From Acidimicrobiia bacterium (GTDB taxonomy: Bacteria; Actinomycetota; Acidimicrobiia; IMCC26256; PALSA-610), in the NCBI GenBank assembly GCA_027494135.1, contig JAOSJK010000001.1, positions 1,095,378 through 1,159,377 of the forward strand: DNA of 64,000 nt, written 5' to 3'. The position numbers and the translations under genes were made by a program. Every line of letters starts with the position of its first letter. Within the stretch, counting starts at the first letter, position 1. The notes beneath the pieces are model-generated. The model saw only the letters and a program-made list of their open reading frames with translations. It had not been told where the DNA came from and made no database searches. Positions 44,250 through 53,408 of this stretch are shown here, one piece after another.

Positions 44250-44872
44250 CTTGACCGCGCCTCGCGTACGATGCGGGGCCAGGAATCACGAGCTCCGGCG
44301 ACCTCTTCGGGCACGGCATCGCGTCCGCCGTAGGCGACCTCCTCGAACACCGCGGCGATCTCCTCGAACGTCTCGGAGCCCAACAGCCTCCTCACCTCTC
44401 CGGTCGTGAGCGACGGCCTGAAGGTGATCGCTCCGCGCTCGTCGAGTCGGAGGAGGCCCGCGCGGAACCGGAGCCGGAGAGCGGCGGAGAGGTCACCACG
44501 CCTCTCGGCGTCGGCGGCTGCGGCCTCGAGCGCTTCGGGGTCTTCCGACTCCGCGTCGATCCTGCGCTCCGCGGAGCCACCTCGGAGGCGCACGGCTCCC
44601 GGCCGGCTCGTGAGCCGCACGAGAAGCAAGACCGCGACGACCACGGCAACCACAGCCAGCGCGACCCAGGTGGGCCCGGGGACCGGGCGCAGCAGGTCGG
44701 CCACGAACCGGGCCAGGCTCTGCAGCCTGTCTCCCAGCCACTCGAGTGGTCCCCGGAAGGGGCGTGGCACCGGCTCGGACCTGAACCGGCGGTCCTCCAG
44801 GATCCTGCGCGCGTCCTCCCTGGCGACCGCCGGATCGACGCTCGTCGCCGAGAGGCCTCCGAGGAACGTCAC
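44246..44872 (-). CDS. DUF4129 membrane protein
   Basis: 208 residues from GTG 44872. The N-terminal half (REDARRILEDRRFRSEPVPRPFRGPLEWLGD) has the RxIL..RRFR.....PRPFR..L.W pattern, one helix TWVALAVVAVVVAVLLLVRL follows, then the DUF4129 domain EALEAAAADAERRGDLSAALRLRFRAGLLRLDERG and GEVRRLLGSETFEEIAAVFE. It is an inner-membrane protein of unknown role, seen with MoxR/DUF58 clusters and with transglutaminase-like proteins. GTGA overlap with the upstream gene. Confidence 0.85.
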   Translation of the reverse strand: MTFLGGLSATSVDPAVAREDARRILEDRRFRSEPVPRPFRGPLEWLGDRLQSLARFVADLLRPVPGPTWVALAVVAVVVAVLLLVRLTSRPGAVRLRGGSAERRIDAESEDPEALEAAAADAERRGDLSAALRLRFRAGLLRLDERGAITFRPSLTTGEVRRLLGSETFEEIAAVFEEVAYGGRDAVPEEVAGARDSWPRIVREARSR

Positions 44873-45711
44873 GGTCGCGACGGTGCCGGTACGCGGTCGA
44901 GGTGGCGGATCATCACCAGGACGTCGAACCCCTCGCTGCGTATGCGCAGGTCGAAGTAGGCGATGACGAAGGCCGCAGCGACGAAGGGCGTCGTGAGCAC
45001 GCTGCCGATTCCCCCGGCGATCCCGTTGGCCGCGATGCTCCCCGTCACTCCCTCGCCGAGCGGCGAAACGACGATCTCGAGGACCGCGGCGAGGACCGCC
45101 TGGATGATCGAGCCCAGGAGCTGACCGGTGAGCAGGAGCCCGAGCATCGGCCACCATCGGCTCTTCACAAGGTCGAACGAGCGGCGCATCGCCTTCCCGA
45201 CACCGACGTTCTCCACGACGAGCACCGGGATCACGACCGACCACGACACCATCAGCCAGATGCCCGGGATGAGGAAGACGAAGAGGCCCAGGACCGTGAG
45301 GATCCCCGTGGCGAGGCTCACCCCGACGATCGCTGCGAAGCGCCTGCCCGCGTAGCGCAGCGACTCGCGCGAACCGGTCGGCTCGTCCAGGTAGGTGTCG
45401 GAGACGAGCTTCGTGGTCGCGGCCGTCGCCAGAGCAGTAGCGAGGAGTCCCAGGACCGCCGCGCTCACCGTTGCCGCGAGGTAGACCCAGATCTCCTCGG
45501 CGGGGTTCTCGTATCCCGGCGCCAGCGTCCCCGTCATGCCGCGTGTGAGCGAGTCGGGCGTCGACGACAGGAGGACCACGGTCTGCAGCGCCTGCACCGG
45601 GAGGACCACGAGGGCCGTGAGCTTCAGCAGTGGCCAGAATCGACGGCGGTAGACGGCGACGGCGGCATCGAGCGTCTCCCCGACCCCCAACGGACGCAGC
45701 TCGGGTAGCAC
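44869..45711 (-). CDS. Polytopic membrane protein, glycerophosphodiester-phosphodiesterase-membrane-domain-like
   Basis: 280 residues. LRPLGVGETLDAAVAVYRRRFWPLLKLTALVVLP is the typical N-terminus (amphipathic helix then first helix), followed by about six helices, SFDLVKSRWWPMLGLLLTGQLL as a repeated unit, and FDLRIRSEGFDVLVMIRHL at the end. No catalytic motif is visible. It is the first gene of the coupled operon running to 40802; TAGGGT ends 6 nt before its GTG. Confidence 0.8.
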   Translation of the reverse strand: MLPELRPLGVGETLDAAVAVYRRRFWPLLKLTALVVLPVQALQTVVLLSSTPDSLTRGMTGTLAPGYENPAEEIWVYLAATVSAAVLGLLATALATAATTKLVSDTYLDEPTGSRESLRYAGRRFAAIVGVSLATGILTVLGLFVFLIPGIWLMVSWSVVIPVLVVENVGVGKAMRRSFDLVKSRWWPMLGLLLTGQLLGSIIQAVLAAVLEIVVSPLGEGVTGSIAANGIAGGIGSVLTTPFVAAAFVIAYFDLRIRSEGFDVLVMIRHLDRVPAPSRP

Positions 45712-45717
45712 GCCGCA

Positions 45718-45723
45718 ACCCTA
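45718..45723 (-). promoter_or_regulatory. -10 element TAGGGT, leaderless start of the MoxR operon
   Basis: Minus-strand TAGGGT ends 6 nt before GTG 45711, first gene of the five-gene operon. Confidence 0.55.
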
Positions 45724-45769
45724 CCGACCGCTGCGGTGCGCGGGTGCGTGATCCGCGGGGCCGCTCCGG

Positions 45770-46954
45770 CTACAGGGTGCGCACGATCGCGGCGTCGCCC
45801 TGGCCACCGCCACCGCAGAGAGCGGCCGCTCCGACCCCTCCGCCGCGACGCCGCAGCTCGTTGATCAGTGTGAGCGTGATCCTTGCGCCCGACATCCCGA
45901 TCGGGTGGCCGATCGCGATCGCTCCGCCGTTGACGTTCACGACGTCGTCGGGGATCCCGAGGTCGGCCATCGACGCGACGCCGACGGCGGCGAACGCCTC
46001 GTTCAGCTCGAAGAGATCCACATCGGAGAGCGAGAGCCCCGCCCTGTCGAGAGCACGCTTGATCGCGCGTGAGGGCTGCGTCAGCAGCGAGGCGTCGGGG
46101 CCGGCGACCATGCCGAAGCCGACGAGCTCCGCTATCGGCGATGCACCCAGCTCCTCGGCCTTCTCCCGGCTCATCATCACGACCGCCGCGCCGCCATCGG
46201 AGATCTGCGACGCGTTTCCGGCCGTGATGGTGCCTTCCTTGCCGAACGCGGGGCGCAGCCCGCCGAGCGACTCGGCCGTCGTTCCCGGACGGACACCCTC
46301 GTCGGTCTCCACGACGACGGGGTCACCTCTCCGCTGAGGGATCTCCACAGGGGTGATCTCGTCGTTGAACCGGCCGTCCTTCTGGGCGGCCGCGGCGCGT
46401 TCGTGGCTCCTCGCCGCGAGCTCGTCCATGGCCTCGCGCGTGATGCTCCCCATCTCGCCGCAGTACTTCTCCGTTCCGGTACCCATGTGCACGGCATCGA
46501 AGGCGCACCACAGGCCGTCGTGGATCATCGCGTCGACGATCTCCGCGTTGCCCATGCGGTACCCGGCCCGTGCGCCGGGGAGGAGGTAGGGAGCATTCGT
46601 CATCGACTCCATACCGCCGGCGACCACGACGTCGGCGTCGCCGGCCTGGATCATCTGGTCGGCCAGGTACAGCGCGTTGATGCCCGAGAGGCAGACCTTG
46701 TTGACTGTGATCGCGGGAGTGCTCATCGGCACACCGCCCTTGACGGCGGCCTGCCGGGCCGTTATCTGGCCCTGCCCTGCCTGCAGGACGTGGCCCATGA
46801 TGACGTGGCCGACCTGATCGCCGGCGACACCGGCGCGCTCGAGGGCCGCCTTGATCGCGATGCCCCCCAGCTCGGCGCCGCTGAGACCGGCGAGTGCGCC
46901 GGAGAGCTTGCCGACGGGAGTACGGGCCGAGGAGACGATGACGGAGCCGGGCAT
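45770..46954 (-). CDS. Acetyl-CoA C-acetyltransferase (thiolase)
   Basis: 394 residues, normal length. VIVSSARTPVGKLSGAL N-terminus; nucleophile Cys in VNKVCLSGINALYLA (about residue 89); GGMESMTNAPYLLPGAR; NEAFAAVGVA; C-terminal GGAIAIGHPIGMSGARI (His) and AALCGGGGQGDAAI (second Cys). It condenses or cleaves acetoacetyl-CoA. Next to divergent ccr it most likely supplies acetoacetyl-CoA to the ethylmalonyl-CoA route, although beta-oxidation is possible. GGAGGA precedes ATG 46954. Confidence 0.92.
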   Translation of the reverse strand: MPGSVIVSSARTPVGKLSGALAGLSGAELGGIAIKAALERAGVAGDQVGHVIMGHVLQAGQGQITARQAAVKGGVPMSTPAITVNKVCLSGINALYLADQMIQAGDADVVVAGGMESMTNAPYLLPGARAGYRMGNAEIVDAMIHDGLWCAFDAVHMGTGTEKYCGEMGSITREAMDELAARSHERAAAAQKDGRFNDEITPVEIPQRRGDPVVVETDEGVRPGTTAESLGGLRPAFGKEGTITAGNASQISDGGAAVVMMSREKAEELGASPIAELVGFGMVAGPDASLLTQPSRAIKRALDRAGLSLSDVDLFELNEAFAAVGVASMADLGIPDDVVNVNGGAIAIGHPIGMSGARITLTLINELRRRGGGVGAAALCGGGGQGDAAIVRTL

Positions 46955-47121
46955 TGGATCCTCCGCAGGGCTGGCGGCGCGTTGCGCCGTCGAGGGTCGG
47001 TTCACGGGCCGGCCGTCGCGGCCGTCCCGAGTAGGGCCAGTGTAAGGGCACGTCGCCGAAGGCCAAAAGGCGGGCCCCGCCCGGCCCGCGCCCCGGGTGG
47101 AGAGCGGTCTTCGGCGGCCGG

Positions 47122-47127
47122 TAGCGT
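47122..47127 (+). promoter_or_regulatory. -10 element TAGCGT, leaderless start of ccr
   Basis: TAGCGT ends 7 nt before ATG 47135. Confidence 0.55.
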
Positions 47128-47134
47128 TCGCCCC

Positions 47135-48478
47135 ATGTCCGAGATCGACGCAATCCGCACCGCCATCCTCGAAGACGCCGGCGCCGAGGACCTCGCGAGC
47201 CTCCCTCTTCCGGAGGCGACGCGTGCCGCGTTCGTGCGGGCGGACGAACAGGAGATGTTCGCTGACATCCCGTCGGATGAGAAGGATCCGCGCACGGCGA
47301 TCCACGTCGACGACATACCACTCCCCGAGCTGGCTCCCGACGAGGCCTACGTGGCGGTGATGGCCTCCGCCATAAACTTCAACACCGTTTGGACGTCGAT
47401 CTTCGAGCCGGTTCCGACGTTCGGGTTCCTGAAGCGGCTTGGCAAGGAGAGCTACTGGGGCAAGCGTCACGACCTGCCGTACCACGTCATCGGGTCCGAC
47501 GCCGCCGGGGTCGTGCTGAAGGCCGGCTCCGCAGTGCGCAACTGGAAGGTCGGCGACCGGGTCACCGTCCAGTGCCTGCACGTCGACGACCAGGACCCGT
47601 CGGCCCACGACGACTCGATGATGGCGACCAACCAGCGCATCTGGGGCTTCGAGACCAACTTCGGCGGACTCGCGCACATCGCAGTGGTGAAGGCGAACCA
47701 GCTGATGCCCAAGCCGGCGCTCCTGACCTGGGAGGAGGCGGCCTGCAACGGGTTGTGCAACTCGACCTCGTACCGCATGATCGTCAGCCGCAACGGCTCG
47801 GGCATGAGTCAGGGACAGGCCGTGCTCGTCTGGGGGGCAACCGGTGGCATCGGCGCCTATGCGGTGCAGTACGTGTTGAACGGGGGCGGCACGCCGGTGG
47901 GCGTGGTCTCCTCGCCCGAACGGGCTGCCCTCCTGCACGAGATGGGCTGCGAGGCCGTGATCGACCGGCGCGCCGAGGGCTACAAGTTCTGGAAGAACGA
48001 CGGAACCCAGGACCCGAAGGAGTGGCTCCGACTCGGCAAGAAGATTCGCGAGCTGATCGGCCGCGACGTCGACATCGTCTTCGAGCACCCCGGCCGCTCC
48101 ACGATGGGCGCCTCGGTCTTCGTCGCGAAGCGCGGCGGGACGATCATCACCTGCGCGGCGACCTCGGGCTACATGATCGAGTACGACAACCGCTACCTGT
48201 GGATGAACCTCAAGACCCTCAAGGGCTGCCACTTCGCCAACTACCGCGAGGCGTGGGAGGCGAACAGGCTCGTCGGGGAGGGGCGGATCTTCCCGACGCT
48301 CCAGAAGGTCTTCCCGCTCGCCGAGACGGGTGAAGCGGCCTTCCAGGTCCACAAGAACATGTCGGAGGGGAAGATCGGCGTCCTCTCACTGGCCCCCGAG
48401 GAGGGCCTCGGGGTCACGGATCCCGAGAGGCGCGCGCAGCACCTCGACAAGATCATGCTCTTCCGCCGCCACGCCTGA
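47135..48478 (+). CDS. ccr: Crotonyl-CoA carboxylase/reductase
   Basis: 447 residues. Medium-chain dehydrogenase/reductase fold with the Ccr-specific features: MASAINFNTVWTSIFEP (the Asn of the CO2 pocket), HVIGSDAAGVVLKAG, NQRIWGFETNFGGLAH (Phe-Glu of the CO2 site), QLMPKPALLTWEEAAC, NADPH loop WGATGGIGAYAVQYV, VDIVFEHPGRSTMGASVFVAKRGG and GCHFANYREAWEANRL (His region). It reductively carboxylates crotonyl-CoA to ethylmalonyl-CoA with NADPH and CO2. Together with the mutase at the right edge it marks the ethylmalonyl-CoA pathway. A beta-carbonic anhydrase follows. Confidence 0.92.
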   Translation: MSEIDAIRTAILEDAGAEDLASLPLPEATRAAFVRADEQEMFADIPSDEKDPRTAIHVDDIPLPELAPDEAYVAVMASAINFNTVWTSIFEPVPTFGFLKRLGKESYWGKRHDLPYHVIGSDAAGVVLKAGSAVRNWKVGDRVTVQCLHVDDQDPSAHDDSMMATNQRIWGFETNFGGLAHIAVVKANQLMPKPALLTWEEAACNGLCNSTSYRMIVSRNGSGMSQGQAVLVWGATGGIGAYAVQYVLNGGGTPVGVVSSPERAALLHEMGCEAVIDRRAEGYKFWKNDGTQDPKEWLRLGKKIRELIGRDVDIVFEHPGRSTMGASVFVAKRGGTIITCAATSGYMIEYDNRYLWMNLKTLKGCHFANYREAWEANRLVGEGRIFPTLQKVFPLAETGEAAFQVHKNMSEGKIGVLSLAPEEGLGVTDPERRAQHLDKIMLFRRHA

Positions 48479-48552
48479 GATCCGCCCGGCTCCCGGTCGA
48501 GAATCGCGGCGAGACGTCGCTGTCCGGTACTTACTCCTCCGAGAGGTGAAGC

Positions 48553-49047
48553 GTGCACTCCAACGACGACCTCCTGACGAACGCCGAGCAGTTCGCCGCC
48601 GCGTTCCCACACCGCGACCTCCCGACGCCGCCCTCGCGCCACCTTGCAGTAGTCACCTGCATGGATTCGCGCATCGACCTCTTCGCGCTCTTCGGACTCG
48701 ACCTCGGCGAGGCCCACGTGCTGCGGAATGCCGGTGCGATCGTCACCGACGACGTGCTCCGCTCCCTCGTGATCTCGCAACGGCTGCTGAACACCGCCGA
48801 GATCTATGTCGTCGCGCACACGGAGTGCGGGCTGCACAGGTTGGATGAGCAGGCATTCATGGCCAACCTCGAGGAGGCGACCGGAGAGCGCCCGGCTTGG
48901 ACGACCGGGACGTTCGACGACGCCGACGCCTCGGTTCGACGGTCACTCGCCCTCGTCCGCTCCTGCACCTTCCTCGTCGACCGGGCGCACGTGCGCGGGT
49001 TCGTGTACGACGTGCACACCGGCGGGCTCCGCGAGGTGACCCACTAG
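48553..49047 (+). CDS. Beta-class carbonic anhydrase
   Basis: 164 residues from GTG 48553 (GAGAGGTGA upstream). Zinc-site motifs are VVTCMDSRID (Cys, Asp-Arg dyad) and VVAHTECGLHRL (His, Cys), with VLRNAGAIVTDD between. It is of the short beta-CA type. It interconverts CO2 and bicarbonate in the cytosol; next to ccr (CO2) and near pccB (bicarbonate) this may matter for carboxylation balance. Confidence 0.9.
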   Translation: MHSNDDLLTNAEQFAAAFPHRDLPTPPSRHLAVVTCMDSRIDLFALFGLDLGEAHVLRNAGAIVTDDVLRSLVISQRLLNTAEIYVVAHTECGLHRLDEQAFMANLEEATGERPAWTTGTFDDADASVRRSLALVRSCTFLVDRAHVRGFVYDVHTGGLREVTH

Positions 49048-49087
49048 GCGCGAGGCGCACCCCGCACCGCGGGCGGCTACGGTTGTC

Positions 49088-49184
49088 CCCGGAGGGGAGT
49101 ATCCCCTGCGCCTGTGTCGTCATCACGGTCTCCCACGGGGCCCGGCACAGGCGGTCCGGTGACCCGGGCGGGAGAGACCTCCAG
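49088..49184 (+). promoter_or_regulatory. yybP-ykoY family manganese riboswitch
   Basis: Upstream of the TerC gene. GGAGGGGAGTATCCCCT (49091-49107) carries the conserved L1 GGGGAGUA, and GGGAGAGACCTCC (49170-49182) carries the conserved L3 AGAGACC. GGAG and CTCC close the outer helix; a GC-rich hairpin lies between. This two-loop Mn(II) pocket is the hallmark of the family, and TerC is one of its standard clients. Confidence 0.8.
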
Positions 49185-49219
49185 CAACACTGCACACCGC
49201 AGAGAGCTGGAGGTATCCG

Positions 49220-50192
49220 TTGGACGTCGCTCCGTGGGCATGGGTGGCCGTGCTCGGCTTCATCCTCGCGATGCTCACCCTCGACCTCCTCGTGTTCCAC
49301 AAAGACGCCCACGCGGTGCAGATGCGCGAGGCCGTCACGTGGAGCGTCGTCTGGATCGCCTGCGGCCTCAGCTTCGGCGTCTTGGTCTGGATCGTCGGCG
49401 GGGTGAGGCCGCCGGGTCGTACTACGCCGGCTACCTGATCGAGAAGAGCCTCTCGGTCGACAACATCTTCGTCTTCGCCCTCCTGTTCTCCTACTTCGCG
49501 GTACCGGCCGCGTACCAGCACAGGGTCCTGTTCTGGGGGGTGCTCGGTGCGCTGGTCATGCGGGCGATCTTCATCGCCGCCGGCGCCGCCGCACTCGAGA
49601 GGTTCCACTGGGCCATCTACGTCTTCGGTGGCTTCCTCGTCCTGACCGGCATCCGCATGGCCATGCACGGCGAGACCGAGGTTCATCCCGATCGCAATCC
49701 GTTGCTGCGTCTGATGAGACGCGCGGTGCCGATGACCTCCGACTACCGCGGGCAGCGCTTCATAGTGCGCGAAGCGGGGCGCTGGATCGCCACGCCGATG
49801 CTCGCGGTCCTGGTGGTGGTCGAGACGACCGACGTGCTCTTCGCCGTCGATTCGATCCCGGCGATCTTCGCTGTGACGCGCGACACCTTCATCGTCTTCA
49901 CCTCGAACGCGCTCGCGATCCTCGGTCTGCGGGCCCTGTACTTCGTCCTGGCAGGGGCGATGGACCGGTTCGTCTACCTGAAGGCGGGCCTCGCCGCCGT
50001 CCTCGTCTTCGTCGGTGTCAAGATGCTCCTCTCCGAGACATACAAGATCCCGATCTGGCTCTCGCTGTCGGTCATCGCCGTGATCCTCGCCGCGGCGATC
50101 GGTGTGTCGCTCATGCGGTCACCCCCGAGGACCCGACCGCAGAGGACCACGAGCCGAACGACAACCCCACGACCACCGGGAGCGCGCAATGA
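49220..50192 (+). CDS. TerC family integral membrane protein, probable Mn(II) exporter (two apparent frameshifts)
   Basis: About 324 residues. TTG start at 49220 with CTGGAGGT upstream. First frame: WAWVAVLGFILAMLTLDLLVFHKDAH (Asp in helix 1), TWSVVWIACGLSFGVLVW. After a break near 49405: AAGSYYAGYLIEKSLSVDNIFVFALLFSYF (EKSLSVDN metal motif), VVVETTDVLFAVDSIPAIFAV (second acidic site) and eight to nine helices in all. A second break near 50122 (C5, C6 expected) leads to a hydrophilic end at TGA 50192, overlapping uspA by ATGA. The riboswitch points to Mn(II) efflux, possibly metallating secreted proteins. Confidence 0.88.
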
Positions 50193-50977
50193 CCAAGCCT
50201 GTGCTCGTGTTCGGAGACGACGGCTCCACCGGCGCCGACGCCGCCTGGCTCTGGGTCTGCGAACAGCGCTGGCCCGGCTGGCGCGCCGAGGTCCTCACGG
50301 CGGTGACTCCCCCCATCGGACCGCCGCCCGGAGCCGAAGCAGCGACACCACACCCCTGGGATCCGCCGGCGCCTCGACGCGCGTTCGCGGAGACCGCGCT
50401 GGCCGAGGTCTCCCCACCTGCGGGCCGAGGCCGACCCCCGTCTCGCGCTAGGGGCCATGACCGATGCCTCGCTTATCGTCATCGGACCGCGGGGCGCGGG
50501 TGTCCTCAAGGCCCTGCACCTGGGCAGCACGGCGGAGCACCTCCTCCACCACCTCCCGGCACCGCTCCTGATCGCCAGGCATGCGGCCCCCGTGCGGCGG
50601 GTGCTCGCAGCCGTGGACGGCTCCGTTCACGCCCGCCGAGCCGTCGCCGCCCTGGCCGGCATGCCGTGGCTCGACTCGGTCGAGGAGGTGTCGGTTCTGC
50701 GCGCTCACGCCGGCGACGACGACGGCGACGGCGACGCAGAGACACGGGCCGCCGCCGACCTCCTGCCCATCGCGGGTGTCGAGTCGATCGTGTGTCACGC
50801 ACGAGGGTCCGTCGCCTCGACGATCCTCGATGAGGCGCGCGCCCGCTCCGCCGACCTCATCGTCATGGGCACGCGGGGGGTCGGGATGCTCAGCGCGCTG
50901 TCGTGGGCTCGACTGCATCGGCCGTCTCACGCCTGGCCGGCTGTGCTGTGCTGCTGGCACACGAGCGCTCCGAGTAG
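50189..50977 (+). CDS. Tandem universal stress protein (two apparent frameshifts)
   Basis: About 262 residues from ATG 50189. Domain 1: [18 protein letters not shown], then after a break near 50415 [30 protein letters not shown] (ATP-site GxxG-9-GS pattern). Domain 2: [35 protein letters not shown], then a second break before [18 protein letters not shown]. Two UspA units in one chain are common in actinobacteria. A Mn-related role is suggested only by coupling to terC. Confidence 0.8.
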
Positions 50978-51047
50978 TCCGAGACTGCGACACCGCCGCC
51001 GCACTCACGGCAGCGGTCGGTACGCTGTGCGAGGGAGGGAGACCGAA

Positions 51048-51459
51048 GTGCTGCTCACCGAGATCGACCACATCGCAATCGCTGTTCGCGACCTCGGCGC
51101 GGCGATCGACTTCTACCGGTCGGCGTTCGGCTGCGAGGTCGAGCACCGCGAGGTGATGGAGCGCGACGGCGTGGAGGAGGCGCTCCTCGCGGTAGCCGAC
51201 TCTACGTGCAGCCTCCTCACCCCGACCAGGCCCGACTCCACCGTCGCAAAGTTCCTCGAGCGCAACGGCGAGGGGGATCCACCACGTCGGCTACCGGGTC
51301 GCCTCCTGCGCCGAGGCGCTCGAGTCGGTCAAGTCGCTCGGCCACCGCGTGATCGACGACGTGCCCAGGCCCGGCAGCCGCGGCACGACCGTCGCGCTCG
51401 TGCATCCGAAGACCGCGCTCGGGACCCTCATCGAGCTCGTCGAAGTCCCGGCCGCCTGA
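51048..51459 (+). CDS. Methylmalonyl-CoA epimerase (VOC fold; apparent frameshift)
   Basis: About 136 residues from GTG 51048 (GGGAGGGAGA upstream). [21 protein letters not shown] (metal His), [17 protein letters not shown] (metal Gln replaced or shifted), then after an extra G near 51275 [17 protein letters not shown] (His), [21 protein letters not shown] and GTLIELVEV (metal Glu). Length, order and motifs match the epimerase that interconverts (R)- and (S)-methylmalonyl-CoA. It is next to pccB and upstream of the mutase. Confidence 0.88.
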
Positions 51460-51462
51460 CGC

Positions 51463-51513
51463 CCCTGTTTGGACCTGAGCGGAGCCATAGCGACCAGTTC
51501 CGTCCAAACAGGG
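51463..51513. repeat. Dispersed 51-bp inverted-repeat element, family B copy 4
   Basis: Perfect 12-bp arms CCCTGTTTGGAC (51463-51474) and GTCCAAACAGGG (51502-51513); 27-nt interior with four or five changes from copy 2. It is 40 kb from the other three copies, between the epimerase stop and pccB. Confidence 0.95.
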
Positions 51514-51547
51514 TTCGGCGGCTGGTCGGCCCCGACGCTGCGACGGG

Positions 51548-51553
51548 TAGCCT
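51548..51553 (+). promoter_or_regulatory. -10 element TAGCCT, leaderless start of pccB
   Basis: TAGCCT ends 7 nt before ATG 51561; same hexamer as before the UbiB-family gene. Confidence 0.55.
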
Positions 51554-51560
51554 TGTGCAC

Positions 51561-53156
51561 ATGCCCGGTGACGACGAAGCTGCGACGACCGCTGCCCCCG
51601 CGCCGCACCCGATCGAGGAGCGCATAGACCACCTGCAGAAGCTACGCGAGGAGGCGTTCCACGCCGGTAGCGCCGCTGCCGTCGAGCGCCAGCACTCGCG
51701 GGGAAAGCTCACTGCTCGTGAACGGATAGAGATGCTCCTCGATCCGGGTTCGTTCGTAGAGCTCGACATGCTCGCCCGCCACCGGGCGCACGGGTTCGGG
51801 ATCGAGGGCAACCGCCCCCTGACCGATGGTGTGGTCACGGGCTGGGGCATGATCGACGGCCGCAAGGTCTTCCTCTTCTCGCAGGATTTCACCGTCTTCG
51901 GCGGCGCTCTCGGAGAGGTCTTCGCCGAGAAGATCCACAAGGTCATGGACCTGGCCGAGTCGGTGGGCGCACCTTTCATCGGGCTGAACGACGGCGCCGG
52001 GGCACGCATCCAGGAGGGGGTCGTGTCGCTCGCGTCGTACGGCGGGATCTTCTTCCGGAACGTGCAGGCCTCGGGCGTCATCCCCCAGATCAGCGTCGTG
52101 CTCGGGCCGTGTGCAGGCGGGGCCGTCTACTCGCCGGCGATGACCGACTTCATCTTCATGGTGAAGGGCACCTCGCACATGTTCATCACCGGACCCGACG
52201 TGGTGAAGACGGTCACCGGCGAGGACGTCACGCAGGAGGAGCTCGGCGGCGCGATGACGCACGCGCAGAAGTCCGGCGTCGCCACGTTCATCGCCGACGA
52301 CGAGGAGCACTGCCTCGCTCAGGTCCGATACCTGCTCTCGTTCCTTCCGTCGAACAACCTCGAGGACCCCCCGTACTTCGCGCCGACCGACGACCCAGAC
52401 CGCTCGTGCGAGGGCCTGCTGCACGCCATTCCCGACTCCCCGAACCAGCCGTACGACATGAAGAAGATCATCGAGGAGGTGGCCGACGACGGCGACTTCT
52501 TCGAGATCTTCCCCATGTGGGCGATGAACATCGTCTGCGGCTTCGCTCGAATCGACGGGCATGTCGTAGGCGTGGTCGGCAACCAGCCGCAGGTGCTGGC
52601 CGGCTGCCTCGACATAGACGCCTCCGAGAAAGCGGCTCGATTCGTACGTACCTGCGACGCGTTCAACATCCCGCTGGTCACGTTCGTCGACGTTCCCGGC
52701 TTCCTTCCCGGTACCGACCAGGAGTACGGCGGGATCATCCGTCACGGCGCGAAGCTCCTGTACGCGTACTGCGAGTCGACTACGCCTCGCGTGCAGATCA
52801 TCACCCGCAAGGGCTATGGGGGCGCCTACGTGGTCATGAACTCGAAGTCGATCGGCGCCGACCTCGCGTACGCGTGGCCGTCGGCAGAGATCGCTGTCAT
52901 GGGTCCGCAGGGCGCGGTGAACATCATCTTCCGCAAGGAGATCGATCAGGCGGCCGATGCCGAGGTCCGGCGCGCCGAGCTGGTCGAGGAGTACACGGAG
53001 CGCTTCGCCAACCCGTACAACGCCGCCGAGCGCGGCTATGTCGACGACGTGATCGATCCTCGCGATACGCGTCGTGTGCTGGTCAACGCCCTGACGATGC
53101 TCCGGACGAAGCGCGAGCAGCTTCCGCAGCGCAAGCACGCGAACTCGCCGCTGTGA
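51561..53156 (+). CDS. pccB: Acyl-CoA carboxylase beta subunit (propionyl-CoA carboxylase carboxyltransferase)
   Basis: 531 residues, intact and of normal length. N-terminal [39 protein letters not shown], then the carboxyl-CoA sites [20 protein letters not shown] and [44 protein letters not shown] (oxyanion Gly-Gly), and in the second half [48 protein letters not shown] split by family loops, and [14 protein letters not shown]. The D of DYA-type substrate control cannot be read safely, so propionyl- versus acetyl-CoA use is inferred from the epimerase next door. The biotin-carrying alpha subunit is not in the window. Confidence 0.9.
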   Translation: MPGDDEAATTAAPAPHPIEERIDHLQKLREEAFHAGSAAAVERQHSRGKLTARERIEMLLDPGSFVELDMLARHRAHGFGIEGNRPLTDGVVTGWGMIDGRKVFLFSQDFTVFGGALGEVFAEKIHKVMDLAESVGAPFIGLNDGAGARIQEGVVSLASYGGIFFRNVQASGVIPQISVVLGPCAGGAVYSPAMTDFIFMVKGTSHMFITGPDVVKTVTGEDVTQEELGGAMTHAQKSGVATFIADDEEHCLAQVRYLLSFLPSNNLEDPPYFAPTDDPDRSCEGLLHAIPDSPNQPYDMKKIIEEVADDGDFFEIFPMWAMNIVCGFARIDGHVVGVVGNQPQVLAGCLDIDASEKAARFVRTCDAFNIPLVTFVDVPGFLPGTDQEYGGIIRHGAKLLYAYCESTTPRVQIITRKGYGGAYVVMNSKSIGADLAYAWPSAEIAVMGPQGAVNIIFRKEIDQAADAEVRRAELVEEYTERFANPYNAAERGYVDDVIDPRDTRRVLVNALTMLRTKREQLPQRKHANSPL

Positions 53157-53389
53157 GAATCGCGTCCATCCATCCTCGCGCCGGCGACGACGAGATCGCT
53201 GCGATCGGTGCCGCCCTCGCCGTGCTCGCCGAGGAGGATCGTCGCGCCGCCGACGCAGCCGCGAGGATCGAGTCGAGTGAGCAGCTCTCGGCCTGGGTGG
53301 ATGCATCGCGACGCTCTGCACAGCGCTCCGGTCTCCAGCGGGGTCCATGGCGGCTGAGCGGCCGGATCGGCCGACGGTCGCGGGTCTGA
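53153..53389 (+). CDS. Acyl-CoA carboxylase epsilon subunit
   Basis: 78 residues, GTG start inside the pccB stop (GTGA, 53153-53156). [20 protein letters not shown] is the helix typical of the epsilon family (PF13822), and the C-terminus [21 protein letters not shown] has the W..SGR pattern. In actinobacteria this small subunit stabilises the alpha-beta carboxylase complex. The translational overlap supports the pairing. Confidence 0.85.
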   Translation: MRIASIHPRAGDDEIAAIGAALAVLAEEDRRAADAAARIESSEQLSAWVDASRRSAQRSGLQRGPWRLSGRIGRRSRV

Positions 53390-53408
53390 CCGGGCGCCAA
53401 GGGCGACG

